This document shows, in pieces, positions 16,858 through 24,503 of a stretch of DNA of 32,313 bases. The position numbers and the translations under genes are program-made. The DNA lies in contig CAIWVW010000071.1 of assembly GCA_903916255.1 (NCBI GenBank), forward strand, positions 1-32,313, read 5' to 3'. Under the pieces are notes generated by a model. It worked only from the letters and a program-made list of their open reading frames with translations. It was not told the DNA's origin and did no database searches. Source of the DNA: an uncultured Bacteroidota bacterium. Lineage in GTDB: Bacteria > Bacteroidota > Bacteroidia > JABEUT01. Each line of letters begins with the position of its first letter. The stretch's first letter is position 1.

Positions 16858-17334
16858 TTATTTATTAAACTCATTCGGGCACTGAAATACGAATTGTACC
16901 GTAGCGCCTTCCTTTATTTTTGGAATGGCAATAATATTAGTGCCGTGAAATAAAATGGCAAGACCGGAAGGCGCAATACTTAACGTGTAGATATATTTAC
17001 TTCCGATTATCTGCACCCTTTTGGTAACCTTACCTCCCCCACCCCATGTTTTTGGAAAATATAGTAAAGTCTGTTTATCAAAATCAATGTTTAATGTATC
17101 GGGGCAGCTACTTGCAAAGAAATCTTTAAAATCCCTGTAATTATTAATTACCCTCGGACCGCTCCATTCATCGGGACCTTGATAAAAATAGGTTGGATAC
17201 AAACAGCCAATGCTTACTATTTGTTCTTCGGGAATTTCAATAGTATCATTGGCTTTATTGGTATCGCTTACTTCTTTTGCCTCCACACAGTGGGAAAAAG
17301 AAAATAAAGCAATACCAATTAATAAAAGCCGCAT
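16858..17334 (-). CDS. Exported PrcB-like protein, function unknown
   Basis: 158 residues with a signal peptide (RLLLIGIALFSFSHCVEA). The mature part has the order seen in PrcB_C-like domains: a stretch like VINNYRDFKDFF, then LNIDFDKQTLLYFPKTWGGG, a beta-rich centre and AIPKIKEGATVQFVF. PrcB is a protease-complex subunit in Treponema, but the domain is widespread and this resemblance is by eye. First gene of a pair with the LprI-like protein. A -7 element and a palindrome lie directly upstream. Confidence 0.6.
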   Translation of the reverse strand: MRLLLIGIALFSFSHCVEAKEVSDTNKANDTIEIPEEQIVSIGCLYPTYFYQGPDEWSGPRVINNYRDFKDFFASSCPDTLNIDFDKQTLLYFPKTWGGGGKVTKRVQIIGSKYIYTLSIAPSGLAILFHGTNIIAIPKIKEGATVQFVFQCPNEFNK

Positions 17335-17337
17335 AGC

Positions 17338-17361
17338 ATTTGTATTATAAATACAAATCTA
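17338..17361 (-). promoter_or_regulatory. Promoter -7 element overlapped by a 9-bp palindrome
   Basis: On the minus strand, TAGATTTG (17354-17361) fits TAnnTTTG and lies 19 bases before the ATG at 17334. ATTTGTATT (17338-17346) and AATACAAAT (17350-17358) are exactly complementary around ATA, covering the -7 box and the expected start of transcription. It could be an operator or a 5' RNA hairpin. Confidence 0.5.
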
Positions 17362-17421
17362 CAAAAAAATAGAGCGTAGGTCAGTTTCAAAAGGCTACTT
17401 CTGCTATGAAAAGGCCTTGAA

Positions 17422-17446
17422 AGATGCCGAAACAAGTTCGGCATCT
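17422..17446. repeat. REP-like palindrome, copy 2
   Basis: AGATGCCGAA (17422-17431) and TTCGGCATCT (17437-17446) around ACAAG. It lies 15 bases past the 3' end of the DinB gene. Same family as 96-116 and 19641-19663. Confidence 0.75.
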
Positions 17447-17461
17447 CAAGCTTTGAGTATC

Positions 17462-17944
17462 TTATTTCAAATAGATAAGTTGCCCCAAATGACCTGCCAA
17501 ATGAGCAGTTCTGCCGGCAACTATGGTCAGCTTATTGCGGTGCGGTTCCTTCGCAAAATCTTCAGCAGAAACCAATGTATGCTTTTGAAACCAGTCATCT
17601 ACTGAAAGTTTGGCAAAATGCGCAGCCAATTTATCGTTTACAGTTTTCCAATAGGTTCTTATTTCACTTGCAGAAGGCAATTCAGCAACCGCCTTATCGG
17701 GTTTGGTAATAAATATTTCGTGAAATTCGGGATGCACCTGCTTTTCAAAATCAAGTATCGTCAGCATGTGGTCATTTACTGCGGCAAGGTGTCCCAGCAA
17801 GTATATACCTCTGTTTCTTCCGGGTGCAACTTCGTGCATCAGTTGTTCATCGGTAAGTTTACCCAATAGTTCATCGATTGCTTTAATCCGGGAATTCCAT
17901 AAATCGAGCACCATTTTTACGGCAAGTTGGTCGTGGTTTGTCAT
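17462..17944 (-). CDS. DinB-family protein
   Basis: 160 residues of the DinB/YfiT four-helix-bundle superfamily. The three metal-binding His expected for the family are present: His52 (LLGHLAAVNDHM) and His148/His152 near the C-terminus (RTAHLAGHLGQL). Members include thiol-dependent transferases and many proteins of unknown substrate. Length is normal. Downstream of 18032-18292 with an 87-base gap that contains a hairpin and a repeat, so co-transcription is uncertain. Confidence 0.85.
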   Translation of the reverse strand: MTNHDQLAVKMVLDLWNSRIKAIDELLGKLTDEQLMHEVAPGRNRGIYLLGHLAAVNDHMLTILDFEKQVHPEFHEIFITKPDKAVAELPSASEIRTYWKTVNDKLAAHFAKLSVDDWFQKHTLVSAEDFAKEPHRNKLTIVAGRTAHLAGHLGQLIYLK

Positions 17945-17983
17945 GTTGTTTTGTGTTAGTTGTTGTTATTATATTTTAATTTC

Positions 17984-18005
17984 AGCCCCAAAGCCAAAAG
18001 GGGCT
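17984..18005. terminator. Small hairpin between two minus-strand genes
   Basis: AGCCCC (17984-17989) pairs with GGGGCT (18000-18005); an alternative pairing is AAAGCC (17990-17995) with GGCTTT (18002-18007). It may weakly terminate the 18292 gene. No T-run follows on the minus strand. Confidence 0.35.
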
Positions 18006-18008
18006 TTA

Positions 18009-18029
18009 ATAATTGCCAGTCGGGCTCCG
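18009..18029. repeat. 21-bp dispersed repeat, copy 1
   Basis: The 21 bases from 18009 to 18029 (core GCCAGTCGGGCTCCG) are identical to 28859-28879. Both copies lie at the 3' end of a minus-strand gene. Probably a fragment of a short intergenic repeat family. Confidence 0.7.
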
Positions 18030-18031
18030 AC

Positions 18032-18292
18032 CTAATTTTTTTCTGCATTTATCCTTTTTGCTTCTCCATAGGCATCGGCAGCTAAGCTAAACATTAATAC
18101 CACCAACCCGATAAACAAAAACAGCCAGTCATTAAAAACAAGGTTGGTCAGAAATATTTTTATTTCGCCGTAGCGAATCAGGAGCCAGGCTATTACCAAT
18201 GCGAAGCCGAGCATTTTGCGTTTGCCGTTGTAAATGTAGCCGCCGCCAAATAGGAATAAGTTTAAAATGAATGCGAGCCATGGGTTTTTCAT
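18032..18292 (-). CDS. Small integral membrane protein
   Basis: 86 residues with about three hydrophobic spans: WLAFILNLFLFGGGYIYNG, MLGFALVIAWLLIRYG and WLFLFIGLVVLMFSLAA. The Gly-rich GGGYIYNGKRK turn after the first span recalls TM2-type membrane proteins. The end is polar. Divergent from the HxlR regulator with 132 bases between, so it is a likely target of that regulator. No function known. Confidence 0.65.
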   Translation of the reverse strand: MKNPWLAFILNLFLFGGGYIYNGKRKMLGFALVIAWLLIRYGEIKIFLTNLVFNDWLFLFIGLVVLMFSLAADAYGEAKRINAEKN

Positions 18293-18354
18293 AATTCAGT
18301 TTATTTTTGGGTTAGTATTAGATGCTTTATTAAGAACTATTACATTTGACCGGA

Positions 18355-18406
18355 CAAATATAAAACAATAAACTTGTATTTTGCAAGTTTTAATGTTATA
18401 TCTTTG
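18355..18406. promoter_or_regulatory. Divergent promoters sharing a symmetric operator
   Basis: AAACTTG (18370-18376) and CAAGTTT (18384-18390) form a perfect 7-bp inverted repeat with a 7-base spacer. On the plus strand, TATCTTTG (18399-18406) is a -7 element and the TTG of the left arm (18374-18376) its -33 box (22 bases apart). On the minus strand, TATATTTG (18355-18362) is a -7 element and the TTG formed by the right arm (18384-18386) its -33 box (21 bases apart). A dimer bound here would cover both -33 boxes. The divergent HxlR gene is the natural candidate. Confidence 0.6.
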
Positions 18407-18424
18407 TAAAATTATTTCAGACCT

Positions 18425-18793
18425 GTGCCCAAACAAGTATTAAATAAGATACCTAAACGCTCGCAATGCCCTATTTCGTGCAGCCTTGATGTGATAGGCG
18501 ATAAATGGTCATTGCTTATTATAAGAGATATGCTCTTTATGGGAAAATCTACTTACAACCAGTTTTTAGATTCACCGGAAGGTATTGCCACCAATATTTT
18601 AAAGGACCGCCTGCAAAAACTTACTAAGCTGGGCCTTATAACTTTTACAGGCGCAGAAAAGCGGAAAGTATATTCCCTCACCAAACTTGGCCTCGATTTA
18701 AAACCTGTTATTGAAGCCATCGGCGAATTTGGCATGAAGCACTTTAAAGGCAGCCGGGAATATATGGAGGGGCTGTTGAAAGGCGTCAGGTAA
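18425..18793 (+). CDS. HxlR-family transcriptional regulator
   Basis: 122 residues, a winged-helix HxlR/MarR-like regulator: CPISCSLDVIGDKWSLLIIR is the family N-terminal signature (Cys15 is the conserved, often redox-active, Cys), then FLDSPEGIATNILKDRLQKL and the wing AEKRKVYSLTKLGLDLKPVI. It binds DNA as a dimer. The start is GTG at 18425; an in-frame TAA lies six codons upstream and there is no ATG between. It is divergent from a small membrane protein and the intergenic dyad is placed for autoregulation. HxlR proteins often sense electrophiles or aldehydes; the signal here is unknown. Confidence 0.9.
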   Translation: MPKQVLNKIPKRSQCPISCSLDVIGDKWSLLIIRDMLFMGKSTYNQFLDSPEGIATNILKDRLQKLTKLGLITFTGAEKRKVYSLTKLGLDLKPVIEAIGEFGMKHFKGSREYMEGLLKGVR

Positions 18794-18868
18794 GCCCAAA
18801 GGCAAATGTTAGAAAATGTTAAAGCCATTTATCCAATTGCCGATAGCCCTATCTTCGGCCAAAAATGT

Positions 18869-19459
18869 ATGGCAAGGCTTGTTCTAATTACTTTCGAGTT
18901 TGTTATACTTATCCAATCTACGGGATGTTTCGGTATCCGCAAAAGCGCTGATTCAGTTGCCCAAGTGGGAAATATGACAATGACTCCCCGCAAAAAATTA
19001 TTCCGGAATGATACCTATAAAACAGAGTTTTCCTTTCATGCCCGCCTGCATGGAAAAGATACGCTGATACATGATACCCTTAAAACAAGCTGGCCGCCTG
19101 CCACCTATGGTGTATATACCGACTATACGTACCATGTATTATATGATACCACCAAACCCCAATTGCATATACTGCTGGCCTTTCAGCAGGACTTAAGCAA
19201 ACAGGTGGAAATAGATACTACAGTAGCCACAGTAAAATGCTTTTTTGGAACCAAGGGGCCTCCCGATTTAACTGGAATATGGATTCAATTCCAACCTAAA
19301 GATTCAGCTAACCAAATGTCTGAAAGAATACTTACCCCCGGTATGCGTGGCATCACATACCCCTGGCTTAAAAAGGTTCGTATTGCCTACCAACGGGATA
19401 ATCCGTATAAATTACAGATTTTATTTCCGCAGCGGTTGAATAAGTATGTAAAGGAGTAG
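18869..19459 (+). CDS. Predicted lipoprotein, function unknown
   Basis: The frame opens at ATG 18806, but ATG 18869 gives a proper lipoprotein signal (MARLVLITFEFVILIQSTGC, Cys20), so I prefer it; product of 196 residues. The mature part has beta-strand-like segments rich in Thr/Asp/Tyr (TDYTYHVLYDTTKPQLHILL) and ends basic. No family recognised. It follows the HxlR gene by 75 bases on the same strand and may share its transcript. Confidence 0.6.
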   Translation: MARLVLITFEFVILIQSTGCFGIRKSADSVAQVGNMTMTPRKKLFRNDTYKTEFSFHARLHGKDTLIHDTLKTSWPPATYGVYTDYTYHVLYDTTKPQLHILLAFQQDLSKQVEIDTTVATVKCFFGTKGPPDLTGIWIQFQPKDSANQMSERILTPGMRGITYPWLKKVRIAYQRDNPYKLQILFPQRLNKYVKE

Positions 19460-19777
19460 GTTGTGGTTATTCTTTCTGGCGTTTTTCAATTGCCATTCAC
19501 TTTAGTGAACGGTTAAAAGACAAAATGAAAATGGCTTTAGCCTTAAAGAGACTGGTTTTTGGCTAAAGCCAGAATGTTGAACTTTATTCTTCCCTCTGAT
19601 AAATGCGGGCTTGCCATTTCCCATTATTTCAAAAAATTGTGATGCCGAAACAAGTTCGGCATCTTTCTACCCCTGACAATATTTGTTAGCTGGAAAAAGG
19701 CAACATTACCTTATGCAGACGGCAATTGACAAAACGAAAGTTCAGCATTCCTATAACATTTTCCATACTTTTGTTAT
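19460..19777. other. Gene-free interval with inverted repeats
   Basis: 318 bases without a credible gene. It contains a short TTCACT/AGTGAA hairpin (19496-19509), an 11-bp inverted repeat TGGCTTTAGCC (19532-19542) with GGCTAAAGCCA (19561-19571), the REP-like palindrome at 19641-19663, and a -7 element TACTTTTG (19766-19773). It may be a remnant of a small non-coding mobile element, but no target duplication is visible. Confidence 0.55.
19641..19663. repeat. REP-like palindrome, copy 3
   Basis: GATGCCGAA (19641-19649) and TTCGGCATC (19655-19663) around ACAAG; same orientation as the copy at 17422. Confidence 0.75.
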
Positions 19778-20311
19778 ATGCTAACGGATTTTAAAATAGA
19801 AGTTGAGGAGACAAAGACGTATTGGCAGATGCTTCTGAAAAAAGCCTTGATTGGTTTTTTTTGTGGAATGATATATTTTGTATTTTTTACTTGGCGAATT
19901 CCTCAAATATGGACGAATTCATACATAATATTGGCTATATTATTACCCTATCTAACATTCATTGCTGCCTTTTTTTTCTCTTTTGATTCTTCATATAACT
20001 GCTTTATAACAAAGTTTGAAATAACTAACGGAAGCTATAATATTGAATATACGAAAAGAGGTAAAGCAAGTACAATTACAGGAAAACCGGAAGACTTTGA
20101 AATTGAATATGGAATAATTTATACCCGTTCATTACAACCCGGGAGGTACTATTTTCAAATTCAAAACAAAAAAGGCAAATCTCTCTTAAGGCAAACCTAT
20201 GGATTGAATTGGAAAGAACCATTTATTAAAGTAATGACTTATCTGCAAGCTAATAACCTCATTTTAAAAAGGTCAATCAAGCCCATTATTTTACCTGATT
20301 TAAATCAATAA
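19778..20311 (+). CDS. Two-span membrane protein, function unknown
   Basis: 177 residues. Two adjacent membrane spans (about 24-42 GFFCGMIYFVFFTW and 48-70 YIILAILLPYLTFIAAFF) follow a short acidic N-terminus; the C-terminal about 105 residues are soluble with beta-strand character (FEITNGSYNIEYTKRG, RYYFQIQNKKGKSLL), a layout like small bacterial PH-domain membrane proteins. A -7 element TACTTTTG ends only 4 bases before the ATG, so either the mRNA is leaderless or translation starts at Met18 (19829). The gene looks more A/T-rich than its neighbours by eye. Confidence 0.55.
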   Translation: MLTDFKIEVEETKTYWQMLLKKALIGFFCGMIYFVFFTWRIPQIWTNSYIILAILLPYLTFIAAFFFSFDSSYNCFITKFEITNGSYNIEYTKRGKASTITGKPEDFEIEYGIIYTRSLQPGRYYFQIQNKKGKSLLRQTYGLNWKEPFIKVMTYLQANNLILKRSIKPIILPDLNQ

Positions 20312-20367
20312 CCGAATTTAATCTCGTCGAAATAACAAAAAAGCCCCGCATCAAAAGGCCACTGTTT

Positions 20368-20922
20368 TTATAAATACCCCAAATTTTCGAGGCAGTATCT
20401 TTCGGAACGCCTCATTTGCATATAAAAAGTGGGCGTTACGCCGGTAATTTTTTTAAACTGATTCGACAAATGCGCCACACTGCTGTATTGAAGTTTAAAG
20501 GAAACCTCAGTAAGATTAAAACTACCATCCAATAAAAGTTTTTTCACTTTTTCGATTTTTTGAATAATGATATACTGCTGTATGGTGGTTCCCATAGCTT
20601 TCGAGAACACATTGGCAAGATACGTATAATCGTGATGCAGTTTTTCACTGATATAAGCAGAATAATTCACCTTGGGCAAATCGTCTGAATTGGCAATCAT
20701 TTCGGCAATTACATTTCTTATTTTGTTCGTCAGAATAATTCTATTATTGTTAAGCAATTCCAATCCTGACCTATCCATATATTCATTGAGTTGCTCCCAC
20801 TCTATTTGCAGCATATTTTCGGTCACCTCCGTGCTGTTATACATTTCATTAACCGCTTCTGTTGCCGGGCGCAGCGCAACATCACCAGGGGCTTCAAGCA
20901 GCCCGTTATTTCGATTTTTCAT
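20368..20922 (-). CDS. AraC-family transcriptional regulator
   Basis: 184 residues. The C-terminal half (about 85-175) is an AraC/XylS two-HTH domain: HDYTYLANVFSKAMGTTIQQ (first helix-turn-helix), IEKVKKLLLDGSFNLTEVSF, then LQYSSVAHLSNQFKKITGVT, the conserved second HTH and family signature. The N-terminal half has no sugar-binding cupin; it is a short helical region, the form seen in many Bacteroidota AraC proteins linked to stress response. Target and signal unknown. Stands alone. Confidence 0.85.
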   Translation of the reverse strand: MKNRNNGLLEAPGDVALRPATEAVNEMYNSTEVTENMLQIEWEQLNEYMDRSGLELLNNNRIILTNKIRNVIAEMIANSDDLPKVNYSAYISEKLHHDYTYLANVFSKAMGTTIQQYIIIQKIEKVKKLLLDGSFNLTEVSFKLQYSSVAHLSNQFKKITGVTPTFYMQMRRSERYCLENLGYL

Positions 20923-21242
20923 GGTGTTCTTTTTTAAAAGTTACTACTGGAAAACATCAGCACTCATCTACCATAGGAATGAACCCTGACATTTACAAGG
21001 TAGCCCGTAACAGACACTTGTATTTCAAATTTTCGGCAAACAAATAAAAATGCGATATGAATACCCGCAATAAGTCGGCAAAAAAATTATCAGTATCGGT
21101 ACTTTAATGTTGCACCAGAAATTGCATATGTGTAGCTTAAGATTCTTCGCTATGTTCAGAATGACAATCACACTTGGGTAAAAACAAAAAAGCCCCGCAT
21201 TTCTGCGAGGCTTCTCTCTTATAACTTATCTCTTATCTCTGC
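20923..21242. other. Gene-free interval between the AraC gene and rplT
   Basis: 320 bases. It holds the upstream region of the AraC-type gene, a REP-like fragment (GATTCTTCGC...CAGAATGAC, 21141-21165, with ATTCT/AGAAT arms at 21142-21146 and 21158-21162) and the rplT terminator. I see no gene. Confidence 0.5.
21186..21211 (-). terminator. Terminator of the thrS-infC-rpmI-rplT operon
   Basis: Read on the minus strand: GCCTCGCA, loop GAAA, TGCGGGGC, then TTTTTTG and more T. The one non-Watson-Crick position is a G-U wobble in RNA. It lies about 30 bases after the rplT stop codon. Confidence 0.85.
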
Positions 21243-21587
21243 TTATTTCACCTTATTCACCACAGCAGCAAAAGCTTCCGGGTGGTTCATAGCAAGGTCG
21301 GCTAATGATTTGCGGTTTAACAGAATGCCTTTGGTGCTCATTTTATTGATGAACGTTCCATAGTTCATGCCATGGTTACGCACTTCGGCATTAATACGTT
21401 GAATCCACAAAGCGCGGAAGTTGCGTTTTTTTGCTTTGCGGTCGCGGTAAGCATATCCCAAACCCTTTTCCAAGGTGTTCTTGGCAATGGTAAGGACATT
21501 CTTCTTGGCGCCATAGAACCCTTTGGTTCTACCTAATATTTTTTTTCTTCTGGCTTTAGAGGCTACTGAGTTACTTGAACGTGGCAT
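21243..21587 (-). CDS. rplT: 50S ribosomal protein L20
   Basis: 114 residues, standard L20: binds 23S rRNA early in large-subunit assembly. Typical blocks [37 protein letters not shown] and the C-terminal [16 protein letters not shown]. Last gene of the thrS-infC-rpmI-rplT operon, followed by a clear terminator. Confidence 0.98.
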   Translation of the reverse strand: MPRSSNSVASKARRKKILGRTKGFYGAKKNVLTIAKNTLEKGLGYAYRDRKAKKRNFRALWIQRINAEVRNHGMNYGTFINKMSTKGILLNRKSLADLAMNHPEAFAAVVNKVK

Positions 21588-21639
21588 GGTCTGTTAAATT
21601 TTGAATGTTGAATTTTGAATGTTAAATTTTCCGGATTGC

Positions 21640-21659
21640 TAATTACTAATTAGTAATTA
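21640..21659. repeat. 20-base perfect palindrome between rpmI and rplT
   Basis: Bases 21640-21649 are the exact reverse complement of 21650-21659 (AATTACTAA/TTAGTAATT core), and the motif AATTACTAATTA is partly repeated just after it. The gap also has TTGAATGTT-type direct repeats (about 21601-21622). Such A/T-rich words could form a weak RNA hairpin inside the operon. Confidence 0.6.
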
Positions 21660-21663
21660 CTAA

Positions 21664-21858
21664 TTAAACTCCGAGGAGCGCTTTTACTTTATCCATATTG
21701 CCATCAGAAACCATAACGGTTCCGGTAAGGTGGCGTTTGCGCTTCTTCGATTTTTTGGTGAGGATGTGGTTCTTGAAAGCTTGTTTCCTCTTTATTTTTC
21801 CGCTGGCGGTAAACTTGAATCTCTTTTTTGCTGCGGAATTGGTTTTTACTTTTGGCAT
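21664..21858 (-). CDS. rpmI: 50S ribosomal protein L35
   Basis: 64 residues, standard L35: [20 protein letters not shown] at the start and a very basic centre ([14 protein letters not shown]). Small late-assembly protein of the large subunit. Located between infC and rplT as in most bacteria. Confidence 0.98.
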   Translation of the reverse strand: MPKVKTNSAAKKRFKFTASGKIKRKQAFKNHILTKKSKKRKRHLTGTVMVSDGNMDKVKALLGV

Positions 21859-21871
21859 TGGGTTTTAAATT

Positions 21872-21899
21872 AGTGGTCAGTTATCAGTGGTCAGTTATC
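21872..21899. repeat. 14-base word repeated twice in tandem
   Basis: AGTGGTCAGTTATC is present at 21872-21885 and 21886-21899 without a gap, followed by AGTT. It lies between infC and rpmI. Confidence 0.8.
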
Positions 21900-21907
21900 A
21901 GTTAAAA

Positions 21908-22462
21908 TTACTTTTTCTTAGGCGATAATATAATACTCATTCGTTTTCCATCCATAGTAGGCAGTTGCTCCACTTTGCCGACTTCTTCCAAAGCCTGTGC
22001 AAATTTAAGGAGGAGAACTTCTCCCTGCTCCTTGAACAAAATGGTTCTACCCCTGAAAAACACAAATGCCCTAACCTTTGCTCCGTGTTGGAGAAAACTT
22101 TCAGCGTGGTTTTTCTTGAAGTTAAAATCATGTTCATCTGTATGCGGTCCAAACCGGATTTCCTTTACAACAACCTTGGCAGTTTTGGCTTTGATTTCCT
22201 TTTGTTTCTTCTTCTGGTCGTAAAGAAACTTGCGGTAATCAACTACACGGCAGACTGGCGGGTCGACATTCGATGCTATTTCAACCAGGTCTAAACCTGC
22301 ATCTCTTGCCATTTTCAAAGCAGCATCAATAGTATAAACCCCGGGGGTTGTTACTACTTCTCCTACTACTCTCACTGTGCGGGCACGTATCATTTCATTG
22401 ATAGTGTGCTCGGGTTCCATTCTGCGCCTGCCCATAGGGCGCGGGTTATACGGTGTTGCTAT
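21908..22462 (-). CDS. infC: Translation initiation factor IF-3, AUA start
   Basis: IF-3 binds the 30S subunit and checks start-codon pairing. The N-domain ([40 protein letters not shown]), Lys-rich linker ([10 protein letters not shown]) and C-domain ([19 protein letters not shown]) are complete. The first ATG is at 22435, but it has no ribosome-binding site. Nine codons upstream is ATA (22460-22462) preceded by AGGAGG with a 5-base gap, the only strong Shine-Dalgarno I found in the window. From there the product starts (M)[13 protein letters not shown], matching the usual N-terminus of Bacteroidota IF-3, and has 184 residues. Non-AUG starts are the known basis of IF-3 autoregulation (AUU in E. 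coli). Confidence 0.93.
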   Translation of the reverse strand: MATPYNPRPMGRRRMEPEHTINEMIRARTVRVVGEVVTTPGVYTIDAALKMARDAGLDLVEIASNVDPPVCRVVDYRKFLYDQKKKQKEIKAKTAKVVVKEIRFGPHTDEHDFNFKKNHAESFLQHGAKVRAFVFFRGRTILFKEQGEVLLLKFAQALEEVGKVEQLPTMDGKRMSIILSPKKK

Positions 22463-22473
22463 AAGTTCCTCCT
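22460..22473 (-). promoter_or_regulatory. Strong Shine-Dalgarno and AUA start codon of infC
   Basis: On the minus strand AGGAGG (22468-22473), AACTT, then ATA (22460-22462). The site is 11 bases after the thrS stop codon. It decides the infC start. Confidence 0.85.
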
Positions 22474-22483
22474 GTTTTGTTAG

Positions 22484-24418
22484 TTATAAAAAATATTTCT
22501 TCAGCTCTTCGTTAATCATTGTGATAAAATCGTCCGTCATCATAGTACCCTTGTCTCCCTCGCCGTGCTTACGAACCGCTACCTTGCCGTCGGCTATTTC
22601 TTTGTCGCCAATAACCAGCATATAAGGTATTTTCATAATCTCGGCATCTCTAATTTTCTTGCCAATTTTCTCACTCCTTTCGTCAAAGAGGGTGCGAATA
22701 TCGTACTTTTTTAGTAATTGCAACACGTTTTTTGCATATTCTACCTGATTTTCTCCAATTGGTAACACGGCAACCTGGTCGGGAGCCAACCACAACGGGA
22801 GATTTCCGGCACAATGTTCCAGTAAAACAGCAATAAATCTTTCCAGCGACCCAAACGGTGCCCGGTGAATCATCACGGGCCTGTGTTTGGCATTATCTGA
22901 CCCGATATATTCCAGTTCAAAACGTTCGGGCAGGTTGTAATCTACCTGAATAGTACCCAGTTGCCAGCTTCTGCCTAAAGCGTCACGCACCATAAAGTCG
23001 AGTTTCGGCCCGTAAAATGCAGCCTCGCCATAGGCAACCACCGTTTTTAACCCTTTTTCGGCAGCAGCTTCAATAATATCGGCTTCAGCCCGTTCCCAAT
23101 TTTCTTCCGAACCAATGTATTTACTTCTGTCCTCTTTATCGCGCAGCGATATTTGTGCCGTATAGTTTTGGAAGTCGAGCGTCTTTAATACTTTCAATAC
23201 CAAATCAATAACTCTAATAAATTCTTCTTTCACCTGGTCGGGACGGCAGAATACGTGGGCATCATCCTGCGTAAATCCGCGAACGCGGGTAAGCCCATGT
23301 AGTTCACCGCTTTGCTCATAACGGTAAACCGTACCAAACTCAGCCAACCGAACCGGCAAATCGCGATAGGAACGCTGGCTGCTTTTATATATTTCGCAAT
23401 GGTGGGGGCAATTCATTGGTTTTAAAAAGAACTCCTCCCCTTCTTGCGGGGTTTTTATCGGTTGAAAGGAATCCTTGCCATATTTTTCATAGTGGCCCGA
23501 GGTTACATATAAATCCTTATGCCCGATATGCGGTGTAATTACCTGTACGTAGCCAATATCAGCCTGTGCCTGACGCATAAATCGCTCTAACCGCTCACGC
23601 AAAGCTGCGCCTTTAGGTAGCCACAACGGCAATCCCATGCCTACTTTTTCCGAGAAGGTGAATAACTCCAACTCTTTACCCAATTTGCGGTGGTCGCGCT
23701 TTTTGGCTTCCTCCAATAAAGTTAAATAGTCGGTCAGTTGTTTTTGGTCAGGAAAGGTGATGGCATAAATACGGGTAAGCTGTTTGCGCTTTTCATCACC
23801 ACGCCAATACGCTCCGGCAACATTCAATAACTTAACAGCCTTAATAAAGCCCGTGTTCGGTATATGCGGGCCACGGCACAAATCGGTAAAATTACCTTGC
23901 TTGTAAAAAGTAATGGAACCATCGGCAAGGCCGTCAATCAACTCTAATTTATATTCGTCGTTTTTAGCCGTGAAATATTTAATGGCATCTGCTTTCGATA
24001 CATCTTCGCGTATATATGGATTCTTCTGCTTGGCTAGTTCCAGCATTTTATCTTCAATCTTCTTGAAGTCTTCCGATGAAAGGTTTTTGTCGCCGGTGTC
24101 TATATCATAGTAGAAACCGTTCTCGATAGGCGGGCCGATACCAAACTTAGTACCCGGATAAATAGCCTCCAATGCCTCTGCCAGCAAGTGCGCCGAAGAG
24201 TGCCAGAAGGCGGATTTACCATCCACATCGTCCCATGTTAACAGCGCCAATTGGGCATCCATAGTAATTGGGCGGTTGGCATCCCACACCTGTCCGTTAA
24301 CCTTTGCCGCAAGCACCTTTGCCGCCAGCGAATTGCTTATTTCTTTGGCAATATCCATAGCGGTAATGCCATCGTTATATTGTTTTACCCGTCCGTCGGG
24401 GAATTTTATGTCAACCAT
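22484..24418 (-). CDS. thrS: Threonyl-tRNA synthetase
   Basis: 644 residues, full length. Charges tRNA-Thr in the cytoplasm. Order: TGS domain (1-60), editing domain with HSSAH (73-77) and CRGPH (181-185), class II catalytic core with motif 2 ([20 protein letters not shown]) and motif 3 ([13 protein letters not shown]), and the anticodon-binding domain. The catalytic zinc ligands are present: Cys337 (MNCPHH), His388 (DDAHVF) and His518. First gene of the operon with infC, rpmI and rplT. The 5' leader contains a 20-bp inverted repeat. Confidence 0.98.
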   Translation of the reverse strand: MVDIKFPDGRVKQYNDGITAMDIAKEISNSLAAKVLAAKVNGQVWDANRPITMDAQLALLTWDDVDGKSAFWHSSAHLLAEALEAIYPGTKFGIGPPIENGFYYDIDTGDKNLSSEDFKKIEDKMLELAKQKNPYIREDVSKADAIKYFTAKNDEYKLELIDGLADGSITFYKQGNFTDLCRGPHIPNTGFIKAVKLLNVAGAYWRGDEKRKQLTRIYAITFPDQKQLTDYLTLLEEAKKRDHRKLGKELELFTFSEKVGMGLPLWLPKGAALRERLERFMRQAQADIGYVQVITPHIGHKDLYVTSGHYEKYGKDSFQPIKTPQEGEEFFLKPMNCPHHCEIYKSSQRSYRDLPVRLAEFGTVYRYEQSGELHGLTRVRGFTQDDAHVFCRPDQVKEEFIRVIDLVLKVLKTLDFQNYTAQISLRDKEDRSKYIGSEENWERAEADIIEAAAEKGLKTVVAYGEAAFYGPKLDFMVRDALGRSWQLGTIQVDYNLPERFELEYIGSDNAKHRPVMIHRAPFGSLERFIAVLLEHCAGNLPLWLAPDQVAVLPIGENQVEYAKNVLQLLKKYDIRTLFDERSEKIGKKIRDAEIMKIPYMLVIGDKEIADGKVAVRKHGEGDKGTMMTDDFITMINEELKKYFL

Positions 24419-24435
24419 AGTTTAGTAATTAGTGG

Positions 24436-24503
24436 TTAGTGGATGGTGGTTAGTGGTTAGTTTACGCATGTGCATATACTATTCACTAACCACCATCCAC
24501 TAA
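24436..24503. repeat. 20-bp inverted repeat in the thrS leader
   Basis: 24436-24455 is exactly complementary to 24484-24503, with a 28-base spacer; the arms are built of the word TTAGTGG/CCACTAA and its variants. It ends about 18 bases upstream of the thrS ATG on the minus strand, so it would form a long RNA hairpin in the leader. No T-box or other known riboswitch features. Confidence 0.8.

Noticed and set aside
19460-19777. Complete MITE or insertion sequence
   Set aside because: Inverted repeats are present, but I found no target-site duplication, no paired terminal ends and no transposase.
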